From an uncultured delta proteobacterium (GTDB lineage Bacteria > RBG-13-61-14 > DRUE01), in assembly GCA_903897985.1 (NCBI GenBank), contig CAIUDS010000730.1, positions 1-7,630 of the forward strand: a stretch of 7,630 bases of DNA, written 5' to 3'. Position 1 is the stretch's first letter. Every line of letters begins with the position of its first letter. The notes beneath the pieces were generated by a model that was not told where the DNA came from, made no database searches, and saw nothing but the letters and a program-made list of their open reading frames with translations. The position numbers and the translations under genes are program-made. Below are positions 1 to 5,799 of the stretch, piece by piece.

Positions 1-2968
1 CGCTGAAGGCGACCACGGCGCCGATGATATTGCTTTCGCGGTCGAGGATGGGCGCGGAGGAATAGGAAATGGAACGCTCGCCGCGGTTTCTGGTCAGGAG
101 GCCGACATTGCCGGCCGCGCCGATGATGACGCCGTTGCGCGCGGATTCCTGGATCGAGTTCCAGGCGCCGGCGCCGGTCTTGCGGTCCACCAATTGCATG
201 ACCCGCTCGAGGGACCTGCCTTGGGCTTCATCCTGGGGCCAGCCGGTCAGTTCTTCCGCGACCCGGTTGAACAGAATGATGGTTCCCCGGATGTCGGTCG
301 CGATCAGGCCGTCGCCGATGCTGCGGAGCGTCACCGCGAGCAGTTCCTTCTCGCGCGCCAGGGCGTCCTGGTCGCGCCGGTGCTCGGTAATGTCGCGCAT
401 GATATGGACCGCGCCGGCAATCTCGCCTTGATCGTCCAGGACCGGGTCCGCGGAGACCAGGAAATAATTATCGCCGGAGGCCAGTTCAAAGCTCTCGCGT
501 TTGCCGCTCTTCATCATTTTGAGATAGGGGCAGCCATGGGAAAAACGGTCGGAATTATGCATCAACTTATGGCATTTCTGGCCCACGATCTTGTCCTGGG
601 GCAGGTTGAGCAGGGCGACCATGCTCTCGTTGCACTGCAAAATGGTCCCGTCGCGGTCGAGGAGGCAGATGTGGTCTCCGATGGCGTCAAAGGTTTTTTT
701 CCAATGGTTCAAGGCCTGTTGCAACTGGGTCTCCATCCGCTTGCGCTCGGTGATGTCGCGGAAGATGGAAACCGCATAGCGGACTTTTCCCTGGTCGTCA
801 AAAATGGGCGCGGAGGAAATTTCGAGCGGCACAATCTTGTCCGGGAAGCGGACTTCCGCGTCATCCACGGTGGAAGACTCGCCCTTCAAGGCCCGACGGA
901 TGGGGGTGCGTTCCGGGGGATAGAACCGGTCGGTTCCGGCCAGAAAGGTCTGGTCTTGCGGGGCCAGGGCGGTCTTGGCGGCTTGCGAGTCAATAGCGCC
1001 GATGCTCTTGCGCAGGAGCTCGCGCGAACTCTTGCTCTCGTAAATAGGCCTTCCCTCCGAGTCCACCACATAGAGCGCCGCCGGCATCCCCTCGATGAAT
1101 TGGGACATCCGCCGCTCGCTCTCGGCCAGCTCCTGTTCCGCGCGCAGCGACTTGATCCCGATCGCGATCGAGCGGCCGACTTCCTCCAGCAGTTCCACCA
1201 CCTCCGGCTCAAACGCCTCCCGGTCCTCCGAATAGACCATGAGCGCTCCCAGGGTCTCATGCTTGTGGATCAGCGGGAGCGAGAGCGAGGCCCGGTAGCC
1301 CCGTTTCGCGGCCTGCTCCCTCCAGGGCCGATAGCGCGGGTCGGTGTCCATCCCGGTCATGAGGAAGGTCTTGCGGGTCTTGATGCAGGTCCCGGTCGGG
1401 CCGTTGCCCGCGGGCGAGTCGTCCCAGCGGACCTTGATGCTGGACAAATAGCCGTCCTCAAAGCCGGACGCGGCGACCGGCTTGACCTCGAAGCCGCCCG
1501 GGACCACCAGTCCGATCCAGGAAAATTTGATAAAGGGCACGCGCAAACACGCATCGCAGATCTTTTGGTATAGCGCGGACTCGTCCGCGGCCGCGAGCAG
1601 CGCCTGCGCGATGTCCTTGGCCGCGGCCAGGAGCGAGTTCATTTTTTTGATCTTGAGCTCGGCCTTTTTCTGCGCGGTGATGTCGCTGACAAATCCGAAC
1701 GCGCCGGTCACTTTTCCCCGCTCGTCCCGGACCGGTGAGCCGTGCACCCGGCCCCAGACCACGGCGCCGTCCTTATGCCGGTAGCGGAGCTCGTAGATTT
1801 CCTCCTCTCCGCGCGCCCGTTTTTCCATCCGGGTCTTGAGCATTTCCAGGTCTTTCGGATCCACAAACCGGAACATGCTTTGGCCGACCATATCCTCGAT
1901 CCGATACCCCAGGATCTCGGCCATCCGCCGGTTGACCAGGGTAATGGCGCGCTCCCGGTTCAGGGTCATGATCCCTTCCTGGGCGTTCTCGATCAGGAAC
2001 CGGTATTTGTGTTCGCTCTGACGCAGTTCGAGTTGGGCCTTTTTCTGTTCGGTGACCTCCACCGAGGTGATCAGCAGGCGGTCCACCTTGCCGCCCGGGC
2101 CGAACAGGGGATGCAGAGTCCAGTCCCAATAAGTGGTGCCGCGTTTGGGCTGGGTGGGAAAATCATAGGGCATGGCATAAAGAGAATAAGGCTTTCCCGC
2201 GCGCAGCACCTTGCGGTAGAGTTTTTCCACTTCCGGGGCCGGGAAGAGCTGGAAAAAATTCTTGCCGATCATCTTTTTGGCGGGCAGGGCGCACTGCTCG
2301 GCATAGGAGCGGTTGACAAAGAGGAAATTGAAATTCCGGTCGAACAGGGCCACATTGAAATGGGTGGTCTCGAAGATGCTGGACATGATTTTATTGGCGG
2401 CCAGCAGGTCCTCTTGCGCTCGGGCCCGCGTTTCGATTTCTTCCCTCAATTTCTTGTTCACCGATCGGATTTCCGAGGTGCGGCCCTGGACCAGCGCTTC
2501 CAAATTATTCCGGCTTTGTTTCAATTCCTCTTCCGCCCGCCGCTGCTCGGTGATGTCCATGCCGGTGCCGATCACATATTGCGCCTCGCCCCGCGCATCC
2601 GTGCCATAGCCGTTGCTCCAGGCGGTCAGGTGTTTCGAGCCATCCTTGGCCTTCCAGTAATTCACATAGCCGCCGGTGGGTTTGCCGGCGCGGAGTTTGG
2701 AGAATTCTTTTTTTACCCCGGCGATTTCTTCCGGCAGGATTAGATAATCCCAGAAGGGTTTGCCCAATAATTCCTTGGCTTTATATCCGGTTAATTTCTC
2801 GCAGGCCTTGTTAAACTTGACCACCCGGCCCCGGCGGTCCAGCACGATGATCAGGCCCGCAGCCCGGGCCATCACCGTTTCGAGGAAATCCGCCCCGCGC
2901 CGGGCTGATTCGAGAACAAGTTTTTTCCGGGGAACGACTCTTTTCCCCCGGCCCTTATTATTCGGCAT
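1..2968 (-). CDS. Multi-PAS/GAF cytoplasmic sensor protein, 3'-partial (output domain outside window)
   Basis: Signal-sensing protein, probably the input half of a histidine kinase or GGDEF/EAL protein. The frame is open for 989 codons from the ATG at 2968-2966 to the window edge, so the C-terminus is missing. Start: GAGG lies 5 nt upstream of the ATG. Visible order by residue: basic N-terminus (1-25); PAS1 (about 26-143, ending MDITEQRR); coiled-coil linker (about 141-190, with LEALVQGRTSEI); PAS2 (193-312, ending VTEQKK); PAS3 (about 320-436, ending SDITAQKK); GAF (about 442-612, with GNGPTGTCIKTRK and LSLPLI); PAS4 (620-744, ending RDITERKR); PAS5 (754-866, ending RDITEHRR); PAS6 (876-edge, with SIGDGLIATD). 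The repeated DIT(E/A)(Q/R/H) endings mark PAS/PAC boundaries. PAS5 carries Cys799 and Cys813. I see no membrane segment or signal peptide, so it should be cytoplasmic. No H-box, ATPase or GGDEF motif is within the window, so the enzymatic class is unassigned. It is transcribed divergently from the dehydrogenase operon. Confidence 0.93.
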   Translation of the reverse strand, partial: MPNNKGRGKRVVPRKKLVLESARRGADFLETVMARAAGLIIVLDRRGRVVKFNKACEKLTGYKAKELLGKPFWDYLILPEEIAGVKKEFSKLRAGKPTGGYVNYWKAKDGSKHLTAWSNGYGTDARGEAQYVIGTGMDITEQRRAEEELKQSRNNLEALVQGRTSEIRSVNKKLREEIETRARAQEDLLAANKIMSSIFETTHFNVALFDRNFNFLFVNRSYAEQCALPAKKMIGKNFFQLFPAPEVEKLYRKVLRAGKPYSLYAMPYDFPTQPKRGTTYWDWTLHPLFGPGGKVDRLLITSVEVTEQKKAQLELRQSEHKYRFLIENAQEGIMTLNRERAITLVNRRMAEILGYRIEDMVGQSMFRFVDPKDLEMLKTRMEKRARGEEEIYELRYRHKDGAVVWGRVHGSPVRDERGKVTGAFGFVSDITAQKKAELKIKKMNSLLAAAKDIAQALLAAADESALYQKICDACLRVPFIKFSWIGLVVPGGFEVKPVAASGFEDGYLSSIKVRWDDSPAGNGPTGTCIKTRKTFLMTGMDTDPRYRPWREQAAKRGYRASLSLPLIHKHETLGALMVYSEDREAFEPEVVELLEEVGRSIAIGIKSLRAEQELAESERRMSQFIEGMPAALYVVDSEGRPIYESKSSRELLRKSIGAIDSQAAKTALAPQDQTFLAGTDRFYPPERTPIRRALKGESSTVDDAEVRFPDKIVPLEISSAPIFDDQGKVRYAVSIFRDITERKRMETQLQQALNHWKKTFDAIGDHICLLDRDGTILQCNESMVALLNLPQDKIVGQKCHKLMHNSDRFSHGCPYLKMMKSGKRESFELASGDNYFLVSADPVLDDQGEIAGAVHIMRDITEHRRDQDALAREKELLAVTLRSIGDGLIATDIRGTIILFNRVAEELTGWPQDEAQGRSLERVMQLVDRKTGAGAWNSIQESARNGVIIGAAGNVGLLTRNRGERSISYSSAPILDRESNIIGAVVAFS

Positions 2969-2995
2969 AATTACCTCGCATGATTGAGATAGATT

Positions 2996-3011
2996 CCCCC
3001 TCCCCCTCCGG
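2996..3011 (-). other. G-rich polypurine tract in the 5' leader of the PAS sensor
   Basis: On the minus strand this reads CCGGAGGGGGAGGGGG, about 28 nt upstream of the PAS-sensor start. It contains two overlapping strong anti-Shine-Dalgarno matches too far from the ATG to serve it, while the better-placed GAGG sits just before the start. I found no convincing -35/-10 pair for the minus-strand gene in 2969-3064, so its promoter is not annotated. Function is unknown; it could be chance in a GC-rich leader. Confidence 0.35.
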
Positions 3012-3064
3012 CTAAATCAAGGTTAGAATAATTCCGCTTTCGGTTCAAGCGCTGACCCTCCGAA

Positions 3065-3093
3065 TTGACATAGCCGGGCGATCAAGTTATAAA
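3065..3093 (+). promoter_or_regulatory. Near-consensus sigma70-type promoter for the dehydrogenase operon
   Basis: TTGACA (3065-3070) matches the -35 consensus in all six positions. After an exact 17-nt spacer comes TATAAA (3088-3093), five of six matches to the -10 consensus. Transcription would begin near 3100, leaving a leader of about 50 nt before the ATG at 3150. The element faces right, so it serves the dehydrogenase-kinase-esterase genes. This is by far the best promoter in the window and suggests strong basal transcription unless an operator overlaps it. Confidence 0.8.
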
Positions 3094-3114
3094 AGATGGG
3101 CATGGCAAGATTCG

Positions 3115-3126
3115 CCGAAGATTCGG
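3115..3126 (+). promoter_or_regulatory. Short palindrome between promoter and start (possible operator)
   Basis: CCGAAGATTCGG is an inverted repeat with 5-bp arms and a 2-nt centre, about 15 nt downstream of the predicted transcription start and 8 nt before the Shine-Dalgarno. The placement suits a repressor site, but one short copy is weak evidence, and no regulator gene other than the PAS sensor is visible. Confidence 0.25.
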
Positions 3127-3133
3127 GGATCGG

Positions 3134-3140
3134 AAAGGAG
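3134..3140 (+). promoter_or_regulatory. Ribosome binding site of the dehydrogenase
   Basis: AAAGGAG with a 9-nt A-rich spacer before the ATG at 3150. This fixes the start of the dehydrogenase and, with the promoter, marks it as the first gene of the operon. Confidence 0.8.
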
Positions 3141-3149
3141 TAAAAAACG

Positions 3150-4160
3150 ATGAAGGCGCTGGTGACCGCTAATTTCAGCCCGGAGGGACTCGCGCGGCTC
3201 CGGAAACACATGGAAGTGGTTTATGATCCGTGGGGGGCGAAGAATGAAATCCTGATGTCGGACGAGATGGCGGAGAAGCTCAAGGCCGCGGGCGCGGATG
3301 TGGTGATCCTGGAGGCGGACCTCTGCCACGAGGAAGTGTTCGAAACGGTGGAGTTGAAGATGATCGGGTGCTGCCGGGGGGACCCGCTGAATGTGGATGT
3401 GGAAACGGCGACCGCGAAGGGCATCCCGGTTTTTTACACGCCGGGCCGGAACGCGGACGCGGTCGCGGATTTGACCCTGGCGTTCATGCTCTGCCTGGCG
3501 CGCAAGATCGTTCCGGTGGCGCTGATGATGGCGCAGGGCAAATACAACCCGGAGGACCCGGCGGACTACATGCGGATGCTGAAGGAGATGACCGGGTTCG
3601 AGCTGGGATCGAAGACCGTGGGCCTGGTCGGGTTCGGCGCGATCGGGCGGAAGGTGGCCGCGCGGCTCGCGGGTTTTGGCGCGAAAGTGATCGCTTATGA
3701 TCCGTTCGTGAAGAAGGAGGTTTTTGACGCGGCCAAGGTGGAATCGGTAAGCCTTGAGGCTGTGTTCAAGCGGGGCGACATTGTGAGCATTCATGTGGCG
3801 GTGACGGACGATACCGAGGGTTTGATCAATCGCAAATATCTCGAACTGATGAAGCCGACCGCATATTTCGTGAACACCGCCCGGGCGGAGCTGGTGGATT
3901 GCGACGCGTTGGTCGAACTGCTCAAGGCGAAGAAGATCGCGGGGGCCGCGGTGGATGTGTTCAGGAGCGAGCCGCCGCAGAAGGACGACCCGTTTTTGAA
4001 TCTGGACAATGTGCTGGCGACTCCGCATATCGGGGGCGCCACCGGCCAGGTGGTCGAGCACCAGAGCGACATGATCGTGGCGGACATGGAGGCCTATCTT
4101 GGGGGGAAGCGGCCGAAGCACATCGCCAACCCGGAAGTGCTGGAGAAGGGGAAGAGTTAA
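3150..4160 (+). CDS. D-isomer-specific 2-hydroxyacid dehydrogenase (YoaD-like)
   Basis: Cytoplasmic NAD-dependent oxidoreductase of 336 residues, a normal length for the D-2-hydroxyacid dehydrogenase/phosphoglycerate dehydrogenase family; it interconverts a 2-hydroxy acid and a 2-keto acid. The Rossmann fingerprint is G161-x-G163-xx-G166 (VGLVGFGAIG), followed by Asp184 in AYDPF, a position that usually favours NAD over NADP. The catalytic triad is intact: Arg245 in NTARAELVD, Glu274 in RSEPP and His293 in TPHIGG. There is no C-terminal ACT domain, so it is not a typical SerA, and no serine-pathway neighbour is present. It starts behind a strong promoter and Shine-Dalgarno and ends 72 nt before an FGGY kinase. 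From memory, B. subtilis yoaD-yoaC has the same order (dehydrogenase then FGGY kinase). Substrate unknown; fold and chemistry are secure. Codons are strongly biased to G-ending forms. Confidence 0.95.
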   Translation: MKALVTANFSPEGLARLRKHMEVVYDPWGAKNEILMSDEMAEKLKAAGADVVILEADLCHEEVFETVELKMIGCCRGDPLNVDVETATAKGIPVFYTPGRNADAVADLTLAFMLCLARKIVPVALMMAQGKYNPEDPADYMRMLKEMTGFELGSKTVGLVGFGAIGRKVAARLAGFGAKVIAYDPFVKKEVFDAAKVESVSLEAVFKRGDIVSIHVAVTDDTEGLINRKYLELMKPTAYFVNTARAELVDCDALVELLKAKKIAGAAVDVFRSEPPQKDDPFLNLDNVLATPHIGGATGQVVEHQSDMIVADMEAYLGGKRPKHIANPEVLEKGKS

Positions 4161-4167
4161 TTTCAAG

Positions 4168-4225
4168 GTGGCGGGACAGGAATGTCCCGCTCCACTGGAC
4201 GGGCAAGAATGCCGCGCTCCACTGG
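4168..4225 (+). repeat. Tandem palindromic (hairpin) repeat, two 27-nt units, between dehydrogenase and kinase
   Basis: Two units with a 27-nt period (4171-4197 and 4198-4224) agree at 21 of 27 positions. Unit 1 has a perfect 8-bp stem, GCGGGACA (4171-4178) with TGTCCCGC (4183-4190), around a GGAA loop. Unit 2 keeps the inner 4-bp stem GGCA/TGCC around AGAA, with decayed outer pairs. One stem pair changes from A-T (4176/4185) to G-C (4203/4212), a compensatory change. Both units end in CGCTCCACTGG, and GTGG opens the element at 4168. The repeat fills most of the 72-nt gap and stops at the kinase ribosome binding site. I recall hairpin repeats of this style in intergenic gaps of Planctomycetes/Lentisphaerae-type genomes, but could not check. 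Confidence 0.75.
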
Positions 4226-4230
4226 GGGAG
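4224..4230 (+). promoter_or_regulatory. Ribosome binding site deciding the kinase start
   Basis: GGGGGAG directly precedes AA and the ATG at 4233. The spacing from its 3' end is short (2 nt), but the alternative in-frame ATG at 4182 lies inside the palindromic repeat and would add 17 residues unlike FGGY kinases. Start at 4233 is preferred. Confidence 0.6.
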
Positions 4231-4232
4231 AA

Positions 4233-5747
4233 ATGAAAGAAGAGTTGTTGCTGAGCATAGACGCGGGCTCGGGCGGCGGACGCGCGGTGGTGTTCAACGC
4301 CCAGGGCGAACTCAAGGCGCGCGCGTATCGGGCCTGGACCAGCTACATCCCGGAGGGCCAGGAATTCATGGTCCAGGAATTCAACCCCGAGCATTACTGG
4401 AAACTGCTCTGCGAGTGCACCCGCGAGGTCCTGGGCAAGGTTGACAAAAAACAAATCCGCGCGGTGTCCTCGACCTCCATGCGCCAGGGATGCCTGTTTT
4501 TCGATCAGGACGGCAAATGCCTTTATGCCGGGCCGAACCGGGATGTGCGCGGCATCACCTATGCGGTGGAGGTGGAGGAAGCGCTTAACCGGGAGCGCTG
4601 TTATGAGCTCACCTGCCGGTGGCCGCCGTGGATGTTTGTGCCGTGCCGGCTGCGCTGGTTTCAGGAAGAACAGCATGAAACCTTCGAGCGGGTCCGCCAT
4701 GTGCTCATGATCAACGACTGGATTTTATACATGCTTTCGGGCGAGATGGTGGCCGAGCCGACCAACGCCTGCGAGACCATGCTCTACGACTTGAACAAAA
4801 AGGAATGGTCGGCCGAATTGATCGAGCGGATCGGGCTGAAACCCGAGGCCCTTCCCCGCATCGCCCGGACCGGCGAGGCCGTGGGCAAGGTCAGCCAGAA
4901 GGGCGAACAAGACACCGGCATTCCGCAGGGGACCCTGGTGGTGGCGGGCGGGGCCGACACCCAGGCCGCCCTGGTCGCCTGCAGGCAGAGCCAGCCTCAT
5001 CAACTCGGCCTGGTCGCTGGCACCACCCTCCCGGTAATGATGACCCTGGATAAGCTGATCCTGGACCAGGACTTCAAACTCTGGACCCATTGCCATATGT
5101 TTGACGGCCTCTATCTGCTCGAAAGCCAGGGCGGGGACGCCGGCAAAATTTTTCGCGGTTATGTCGAGGGCCATTTCGGTTACGGCCAAACCGACAACGA
5201 CCAAAAATATGAAACGCTCATCAAGCTCGCGGAAAAAATCCCGCCCGGTTCCGGCGGGGTCCGGACTTTCCTCGGCTCCCTCGTCTGGGACCTCACCAAG
5301 GTCAACCCCAACAAGCCCGCCGCGGTCCTGCTCCCCTTCCCGCCCGACGAGACCAACGCCGGCCCCGGCAATGTCGGACGCGCCATCCTTGAAGCCATCT
5401 GCTTCTCGGCCAAGGCCAACCTCGCCCAGATCGTCGCCGTCGCCGGCGCGAAGCCCGAGCAGGTGCTCCTCTGCGGCGGACTCACCCGCATCCAGCTCTT
5501 CAACCAGATCATGGCCTCGGTCCTCAACCGGCCCGTCACGGTCAGCCAGTGCAAGGAAGCCAGCGCCCTCGGCATCGCCATGGCTTCCGCGGTCGGCGCC
5601 GGCATTTACCCCGACTTGAAGACCGCCTCCGAAAAAATGGCCGGCGAGTTTTCGCTCGTCGAGCCGGTGGCGGACTGGACCGAAGAATACGAAAGCTCCT
5701 ATGAAGTCTGGCGCGAGAATTACGACAAGTTCGAGAACGAGTGGTAG
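4233..5747 (+). CDS. FGGY-family carbohydrate kinase, LsrK/YoaC-like
   Basis: Cytoplasmic ATP-dependent sugar or polyol kinase of 504 residues, normal for FGGY kinases. Residues 5-17 form the phosphate-1 loop (LLLSIDAGSGGGR). SSTSMRQG (79-86) lies where LsrK, as I recall it, has SACSMREG; xylulokinases have a GQMHG-type motif there and glycerol kinases NQRET. MINDWILYMLSGEM matches the LsrK-like segment. The catalytic base is probably Asp242 in GGADTQAAL. The ATP/adenosine motif is CGGLTRIQLFNQ (Gly415-Gly416), then EASALGIAMASAVGAGIY near the C-terminus. These support an LsrK/YoaC-like subgroup, but no lsr transporter, LsrF/LsrG or LuxS gene is here, so AI-2 phosphorylation is not claimed. 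It sits 72 nt after the dehydrogenase and 52 nt before a lipoprotein esterase, probably one transcript. The second half is very rich in C-ending codons, unlike the preceding gene. Confidence 0.93.
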   Translation: MKEELLLSIDAGSGGGRAVVFNAQGELKARAYRAWTSYIPEGQEFMVQEFNPEHYWKLLCECTREVLGKVDKKQIRAVSSTSMRQGCLFFDQDGKCLYAGPNRDVRGITYAVEVEEALNRERCYELTCRWPPWMFVPCRLRWFQEEQHETFERVRHVLMINDWILYMLSGEMVAEPTNACETMLYDLNKKEWSAELIERIGLKPEALPRIARTGEAVGKVSQKGEQDTGIPQGTLVVAGGADTQAALVACRQSQPHQLGLVAGTTLPVMMTLDKLILDQDFKLWTHCHMFDGLYLLESQGGDAGKIFRGYVEGHFGYGQTDNDQKYETLIKLAEKIPPGSGGVRTFLGSLVWDLTKVNPNKPAAVLLPFPPDETNAGPGNVGRAILEAICFSAKANLAQIVAVAGAKPEQVLLCGGLTRIQLFNQIMASVLNRPVTVSQCKEASALGIAMASAVGAGIYPDLKTASEKMAGEFSLVEPVADWTEEYESSYEVWRENYDKFENEW

Positions 5748-5756
5748 GCCCGAGGG

Positions 5757-5784
5757 ATTACAGATCACAAATTACAGATTACAA
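5757..5784 (+). repeat. Tandem 14-nt A/T-rich repeat between kinase and esterase
   Basis: ATTACAGATCACAA (5757-5770) is followed immediately by ATTACAGATTACAA (5771-5784), 13 of 14 bases identical. It is far more AT-rich than the flanking genes and fills over half of the 52-nt gap, ending 4 nt before the esterase Shine-Dalgarno AGGAG (5789-5793). I recall similar ATTACAGATTACAA-type short repeats in intergenic gaps of uncultured bacteria. Whether it is an interspersed element or a simple slippage duplication cannot be told from one locus. Confidence 0.65.
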
Positions 5785-5799
5785 AAACAGGAGAAACTC

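Noticed and set aside
1..400. Assignment of the PAS protein as a histidine kinase.
   Set aside because: No H-box or ATPase motif occurs before the window edge; a GGDEF/EAL or other output is equally possible.
194..1573. Long open frame on the plus strand (459 codons).
   Set aside because: It is antisense to the clear PAS4-PAS6/GAF coding sequence, has no recognisable domain and no ribosome binding site. Antisense frames stay open in GC-rich genes.
1742..2743. Open frame on the plus strand (333 codons).
   Set aside because: Antisense to PAS1-PAS3 of the sensor; the translation is low-complexity and matches no family.
3094..3149. SAM (S-box) riboswitch expected by analogy with B. subtilis yoaDCB.
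   Set aside because: The leader is only about 50 nt and shows none of the S-box conserved segments.
4182..4232. Earlier in-frame kinase start at 4182.
   Set aside because: The ATG lies within the hairpin repeat, has no suitable ribosome binding site and would add residues foreign to the family.
3087..4700. Open frame on the minus strand (537 codons) across the dehydrogenase and kinase.
   Set aside because: It runs antisense to two genes with intact catalytic motifs and crosses the intergenic repeat. Its His/Arg-rich translation is typical of a shadow frame.
4725..5768. Open frame on the minus strand (347 codons) over the kinase.
   Set aside because: Antisense to conserved FGGY motifs, with no family resemblance of its own.
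5701..5799. Earlier in-frame esterase start at 5701 overlapping the kinase.
   Set aside because: It would put 33 extra residues before the lipoprotein signal peptide; the start at 5800 has a proper AGGAG.
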